In this document: one piece after another, positions 6,173 through 9,715 of the stretch | How the letters are laid out: each line of letters opens with the position of its first letter | Position numbering within the stretch: the first letter of the stretch is position 1 | Assembly: GCA_015661985.1 (NCBI GenBank) | Contig: DQVB01000606.1 | Span: 1 to 9,715 of the forward strand | Origin: Planctomycetota bacterium | Lineage (GTDB): Bacteria > Planctomycetota > Planctomycetia > Pirellulales > Thermoguttaceae | Direction of reading: 5' to 3' | DNA length: 9,715 nt | Translations under genes and position numbers: made by a program | The notes under the pieces: generated by a model | What the model saw: the letters and a program-made list of their open reading frames with translations, nothing else | Told to the model about the DNA's origin: nothing | Database searches by the model: none

Positions 6173-7999
6173 ATGGTGGATGACGCGCAAAAGGAAACGG
6201 CCAGGCAGAGGGCTGAAGATTTCGTCAATCGCCAGCGGGCGTTTCGGCTGGGGGCACTGCTGACCGAATCATCGCATCCGAAGACGGCGCGGTTGTCGCA
6301 AACGATCCAACGGGATCTGCACGCCGGCCTGCGCATGCTCCTCAGCGTCGATGAGGAGATTGCCCCGGCGGAGGCGAAGGTGTTCCGAAGCGACGAGTAC
6401 CGCCGGCTCGTTGACAGGCTGACAGACGCGCTGGCCGACGGCAAGCGGGTTTTCTTCACCGGCTGCGGCGCCACTGGGCGATTGAGCATTCTGCTGGAAG
6501 CGGCGTGGCGCGAATTCTGGCAGCGGCTCCAGCGGGAGCATCCCGGACTGGCATCGAGGCTGCCCGACCTGGAGGATCGCGTCTTCAGCGTGATGGCGGG
6601 GGGCGATTTTGCGCTGATCCGCTCCGTTGAAGGCTTCGAGGATTTTCCTCGTTTCGGCCGCTATCAGCTCGAAGAATGGGGCGTCGCCCCGGGCGATGTG
6701 GTCGTGGCAATCACCGAGGGGGGTGAGACGCCTTTCGTGATCGGTACGGCGTGGCAGGGGCTTGAGTCCGGGGCCGAGGTATTCTTCGTGTTCAACAACC
6801 CAGCCGAACTGCTCTGTCGGCACGTCGAGCGATCGCGTCAAGTGATCGAGGAGCCGCGGATCACGAAGCTGGACCTGACCACCGGACCGATGGCCGTGGC
6901 CGGCTCGACTCGCATGCAAGCGACCAGCGCCGAGTTGCTGGTCGTGGGTGCTGCGCTGGAGACGGCCCTGAAACGACTGTTGCAACCGCGCCTGCCGGTT
7001 TCCGCCTTGCGCGAACTTGACGCCCATCCGGACCTGCCGGTCGATTATGCCGCTGGATTGGCCCGCCTGGTGGAGCAGCTCGCTCGGCCGGCGGCCGTCG
7101 AGGGGATGGCTCGCTGTGTGTTGCTCGAGCAACAGATCTACGAGCGGAAAGGCCTGGTCACCTACGCCGCGGTCGACTACGTGCTGGATGTCCTGACGGA
7201 CACGACCGAGCGATCACCGACATTTCGCATCCCACCGTTCCGCAAATACGACGACACCACGTCGGCTCGGTCCTGGGCGCTGGTGAAGAATCCCCTGGGC
7301 GAGACGCGTGCCGCCTGGCGACAGATGCTGCGTCGTGAACCGCGTGGGCTGACCTGGACGGCGGACACCTATCGCCGGCTGGACGCGCCCGCGGGGCTAC
7401 AGACCGATCCGCCGCGGTTGGACAACGACCAGATTTACCGGTTCCGAATAGGCAACGAGCCGGACCCGTCCCGCACCGACGCGCCGGATTCGGCCTGGAT
7501 CTTGATCGCCGTGGGCGAGGAGGCTCGAGCCGTCAGCGACCCCGAGGAGCCGCTGCGGCGCCAGTTCGACCGCTGGGCACCCGAGTTTCGCCGCACGGCC
7601 GTGCTCTGCGTCGGCCCCGAATCAGCCCGGTATCCGACGGGCGAGCTGTTTCACGTGCCGGTCGAGCTGCCCCGCTCGCCCCTTCGGCTCTGGCACCATC
7701 TGGCGATCAAGCTGGTGCTGAACACCATCTCGACGGCCACCATGGCACGCATGGGCCGCGTGTTGGGCAATTGGATGATTTGGGTCGAGCCGTCGAACAA
7801 GAAGCTGATCGATCGCGGCACGCGCCTCATCGCCGAGCTGGCCGGCCTGAGCTACGAAGAGGCCTGCCGGCGATTGTTCGAAGCGATAGAGGAGGTCGGC
7901 CCATTGCATCGACAGACCAGGAATCGCCCATCGCCGGTCGCTTTGGCCCTGGAGCGATCGGGTGTGTTGGACGCCGATCGACGTGCGAAAGGGCATTGA
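6173..7999 (+). CDS. Two-SIS-domain GKRP/MurQ-like sugar-phosphate protein
   Basis: A 608-residue cytoplasmic protein of the family that includes MurNAc-6-phosphate etherase (MurQ, ~300 residues, one SIS domain) and the glucokinase regulatory protein GKRP (~600 residues, two SIS domains). Its length matches GKRP. SIS domain 1 (residues ~60-270) shows FFTGCGATGRLS (94-105), AGGDFALIRSVEGFEDF (142-158), ITEGGETPFVIG (180-191) and GSTRMQATSAE (244-254). By my remembered alignment, Glu109 and Glu156 match the MurQ catalytic glutamates (E. coli Glu83 and Glu114). The second half (~310-530) is a diverged SIS domain with TERSPTFRIPPFRKYDD (345-361). The C-terminal NTISTATMARMGRVLGN (517-533) followed by the helical SNKKLIDRGTRLIAELAG matches the MurQ/GKRP tail. 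It could be a MurNAc-6-P or related etherase, or a sugar-phosphate-responsive regulator; sequence alone does not decide. It lies 12 bases after the Asp-box gene with only a weak ribosome site (GTGGGA), so the two are probably co-transcribed. Confidence 0.88.
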   Translation: MVDDAQKETARQRAEDFVNRQRAFRLGALLTESSHPKTARLSQTIQRDLHAGLRMLLSVDEEIAPAEAKVFRSDEYRRLVDRLTDALADGKRVFFTGCGATGRLSILLEAAWREFWQRLQREHPGLASRLPDLEDRVFSVMAGGDFALIRSVEGFEDFPRFGRYQLEEWGVAPGDVVVAITEGGETPFVIGTAWQGLESGAEVFFVFNNPAELLCRHVERSRQVIEEPRITKLDLTTGPMAVAGSTRMQATSAELLVVGAALETALKRLLQPRLPVSALRELDAHPDLPVDYAAGLARLVEQLARPAAVEGMARCVLLEQQIYERKGLVTYAAVDYVLDVLTDTTERSPTFRIPPFRKYDDTTSARSWALVKNPLGETRAAWRQMLRREPRGLTWTADTYRRLDAPAGLQTDPPRLDNDQIYRFRIGNEPDPSRTDAPDSAWILIAVGEEARAVSDPEEPLRRQFDRWAPEFRRTAVLCVGPESARYPTGELFHVPVELPRSPLRLWHHLAIKLVLNTISTATMARMGRVLGNWMIWVEPSNKKLIDRGTRLIAELAGLSYEEACRRLFEAIEEVGPLHRQTRNRPSPVALALERSGVLDADRRAKGH

Positions 8000-8354
8000 A
8001 AAAAACCTGCCGCAGGGCGGGACAACGATGCCAGAGGCCCATCAAGAACATGCGCGGCCGGGCATCACCCGAGCAAGGCACGCAGCGCAAATCCGAAAAC
8101 CGATCCGAACGTGCGGAATCCGCATGACAGAATCACAGGATCCCATCCTGTGGTGTCCGTCCGATGTGGCAGGGGCTTCTTCGTTCGAGGCAATTGAATC
8201 CCGGATTCCGTGCCGGTTTCGCGCTTTCCTGCTCCGTGTTTCGGGATTCCGCCCGAGCCGTCCGTGGCACAATTGCGCAGGGTCGTTCGGTCGCCCTGGA
8301 CCTGTGCGCAACCCGTTTCGGTCACAGCACGTACAGCCGGATGGCGGCCATCGA
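8000..8354. other. Convergent intergenic region, palindrome-rich
   Basis: These 355 bases lie between the ends of two converging genes. No open frame here has family character or a start site. Short palindromes cluster: TGCGGA-A-TCCGCA (8112-8124), the hairpin at 8132-8154, and GAATCC-C-GGATTC (8196-8208). GGATTCCG and its variants recur around 8203 and 8244. Transcription termination for both sides is the most likely role. Confidence 0.55.
8132..8154. terminator. Candidate bidirectional terminator hairpin
   Basis: CACAGGAT (8134-8141) pairs perfectly with ATCCTGTG (8145-8152) across a CCC loop. In plus-strand RNA a U-G wobble and an A-U pair extend the stem to 10 pairs. It sits between converging genes, 132 bases after the plus-strand stop and 200 bases after the minus-strand stop. 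No U-tract follows on either side, so it is not a classical intrinsic terminator; it may act with Rho or as a 3'-end stabiliser. Confidence 0.4.
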
Positions 8355-9715
8355 TCACGGCCCCTCGGCCGCACGGTTTCGGTTTGGGAAGTGCTTTTCC
8401 CCGCGGGCGATCGCCGCACGCACGGCTTTCTCCAAGGCCAAGCGGGTTTGATAACGATTCTCCCGAGCGATCTCCACTGGATCGGCCAGGCGGAAACCGG
8501 GCATGTCCGGCCGGGGGTTTCGGGCCAGCCGCTGCCGACCGGTGCGGATGATGGCCAGCGCTTGGCGGTATTTCGGGTCCGATGCCGCCAGGCGCGACAA
8601 GCATGGGCTTTTCTCCGGCCGGCTGAAGCTCACCTGCGATGACATGTTTCGGTCAAGCAAACGGACTCCGGTCAGTTGGCCGAGCCGCTGGAGTTCTTCT
8701 TCGGTCAACGGCGAACGGCCGTAGGGATGATCGCGGTACGCGCCGGCGGCGTACCGGGGATAGTAGGGGGCGTTCAGGTCGATCCAGGTGACGATGCGAT
8801 CGAAGCTTTCCCGGTCGAGACGGATCCGGCGGTCTACTTCCGGGTCGCCGTGTCCTTCCACGAGGACCTCGGCCAAACGGCTGGCGTGGGAACCCCAGCT
8901 GAGCGGCGGCTGGACCTCAAAGGGCCCTGCCCCGACCACGCGCACGTAGCCTTTGCGGCGGAGTTCGACGTAGGAGGTGTTGAAGACCAGCCCCAGGTCG
9001 CCGGCCAGATTCAGCGTGCGCCCGGCGGGCTTGTCGTAATCGTGACAGCTGACGCAATGGTTGTCGAAGACCGGCTGCACTTCGGCCGTGTAACTGAACA
9101 GCCGCGGCGGGCCGTACCAGGGCCGAAGCGGCTCGGGCGGCTTGTGAAACGCTGTGCCCGCGGGGGTCTGCCCCGCAGCGCTGCGCCGATCTTCGTGGCA
9201 GCCCACGCATCCGACCGTCTCCCCCGGACGGACGATCGTCCCGCTCCGCATCGATTGGACCATCATGCCGCGCTGGTCCAGCAGTTGAAAGTAAACGAAC
9301 GTGTCGGCGGGCACAGAGAAATAGGCACTCCCGTCCGGCTCGACCGGCACGGTACCCACGATGCGCTTGTTGTTGAAATCGTTCCAAGCCATGCCCGGGG
9401 CCTGTTGGCCTGTACCACCGTCCCACGCGGGCTGGGTCCAATAACGCTTTTCGGGCGATTCGACCACCCGCAGATACCTGACGGTCCCCCGCCGCACACG
9501 GTCCATGCCTGTGCCGCGGTAGACGTCCTCCACATAGAACCAACCCACCCGGCTCGCCAAATCCACCCGGGCCGGGACCAACGGCGGACGCCGGCGCGGG
9601 GCCAGCGGCATGGGGTCGAAACAGCCCGGCGCTTCGGCATGCACCAGGACCTCGTTCCCAAACACGTCGACCAGGTAAATACCCATCTGTTCGCCCCGGC
9701 CGATTATCCGCGAAC
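8355..9715 (-). CDS. Hydrazine-synthase-alpha-like (HzsA-related) protein with two CxxCH motifs, C-terminal part
   Basis: The frame is open to the right edge and reads SRIIGRGEQ just before the methionine at 9686, so the true start lies beyond 9715; 443 residues follow that methionine. Numbering from it, MGIYLVDVFGNEVL (1-14) and GTVPVEPDGSAYFSVPADT (111-129) are typical of planctomycete proteins related to the middle domain of hydrazine synthase subunit alpha. Two c-type haem motifs follow: CVGCH (160-164) and CVSCH (211-215), the latter inside VQPVFDNHCVSCHDYDKPAG. The family is exported, usually multidomain, and inferred to bind haem in the periplasm. WIDLNAPYYPRY (301-312) is a common family segment, and the last ~100 residues are basic and helical. 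Homology does not imply anammox: these proteins are widespread in non-anammox planctomycetes with unknown roles. The gene ends convergently with the GKRP-like gene. Its promoter and N-terminal part (often a propeller or repeat domain) cannot be seen. Confidence 0.85.
   Translation of the reverse strand, partial: SRIIGRGEQMGIYLVDVFGNEVLVHAEAPGCFDPMPLAPRRRPPLVPARVDLASRVGWFYVEDVYRGTGMDRVRRGTVRYLRVVESPEKRYWTQPAWDGGTGQQAPGMAWNDFNNKRIVGTVPVEPDGSAYFSVPADTFVYFQLLDQRGMMVQSMRSGTIVRPGETVGCVGCHEDRRSAAGQTPAGTAFHKPPEPLRPWYGPPRLFSYTAEVQPVFDNHCVSCHDYDKPAGRTLNLAGDLGLVFNTSYVELRRKGYVRVVGAGPFEVQPPLSWGSHASRLAEVLVEGHGDPEVDRRIRLDRESFDRIVTWIDLNAPYYPRYAAGAYRDHPYGRSPLTEEELQRLGQLTGVRLLDRNMSSQVSFSRPEKSPCLSRLAASDPKYRQALAIIRTGRQRLARNPRPDMPGFRLADPVEIARENRYQTRLALEKAVRAAIARGEKHFPNRNRAAEGP

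Noticed and set aside
5270..6190. 306-codon minus-strand frame opposite the Asp-box gene
   Set aside because: Antisense to a frame with intact Asp boxes and a jelly-roll-like domain. No independent evidence for coding.
6269..7132. 287-codon minus-strand frame opposite the GKRP/MurQ-like gene
   Set aside because: Antisense to well-conserved SIS motifs; Arg/Gln/Gly-rich without domain character.
7962..8642. Plus-strand frame linking the end of the GKRP-like gene to the HzsA-like gene
   Set aside because: It overlaps the 3' ends of two convincing genes and includes the hairpin region; no start signal or family similarity.

Overview
The window looks like chromosomal DNA from a high-GC member of the Planctomycetota. 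The evidence is a FlgI-like domain joined to HEAT repeats, a protein with the hydrazine-synthase-alpha-like middle domain and CxxCH haem motifs, a two-SIS-domain GKRP/MurQ-type protein, and a secreted Asp-box propeller protein. I recall these family types as common together in that phylum. Order-level placement (perhaps Pirellulales) is a guess.

Layout: (1) Positions 1-1571, minus strand: the N-terminal 523 codons of the SMC chromosome-segregation ATPase, running off the left edge at the start of its hinge. (2) Positions 1647-3467, minus strand: a lipoprotein with a FlgI (flagellar P-ring)-like domain followed by HEAT repeats and a basic Pro-rich tail. It has a good Shine-Dalgarno site and a good promoter about 200 bases upstream, and it probably transcribes on into smc. 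(3) Positions 3468-4426: a 959-base divergent intergenic region with no convincing gene. It holds a pair of 35-base imperfect direct repeats spaced exactly 75 bases apart, a 16-base tandem duplication, and promoters pointing outwards in both directions. (4) Positions 4427-7999, plus strand: a two-gene operon, an Asp-box (sialidase-like) exported protein with a C-terminal jelly-roll-like domain, then 12 bases later a 608-residue GKRP/MurQ-like protein. (5) Positions 8000-8354: a convergent intergenic region rich in short palindromes, including a strong hairpin. (6) Positions 8355-9715, minus strand: the C-terminal part of an exported protein with two CxxCH motifs, whose 5' end lies beyond the right edge.

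How the genes may work together: the plus-strand pair could link extracellular glycan binding or cleavage to intracellular amino-sugar-phosphate handling or sensing. This rests on adjacency and family membership only. The FlgI-like lipoprotein and smc are adjacent and co-oriented, but no functional link is visible. I see no rRNA, tRNA, CRISPR array, transposase or phage gene. Nothing here is clearly a new defence or mobile system; the FlgI-HEAT fusion, the repeat pair and the Asp-box/GKRP operon are the most worthwhile leads.
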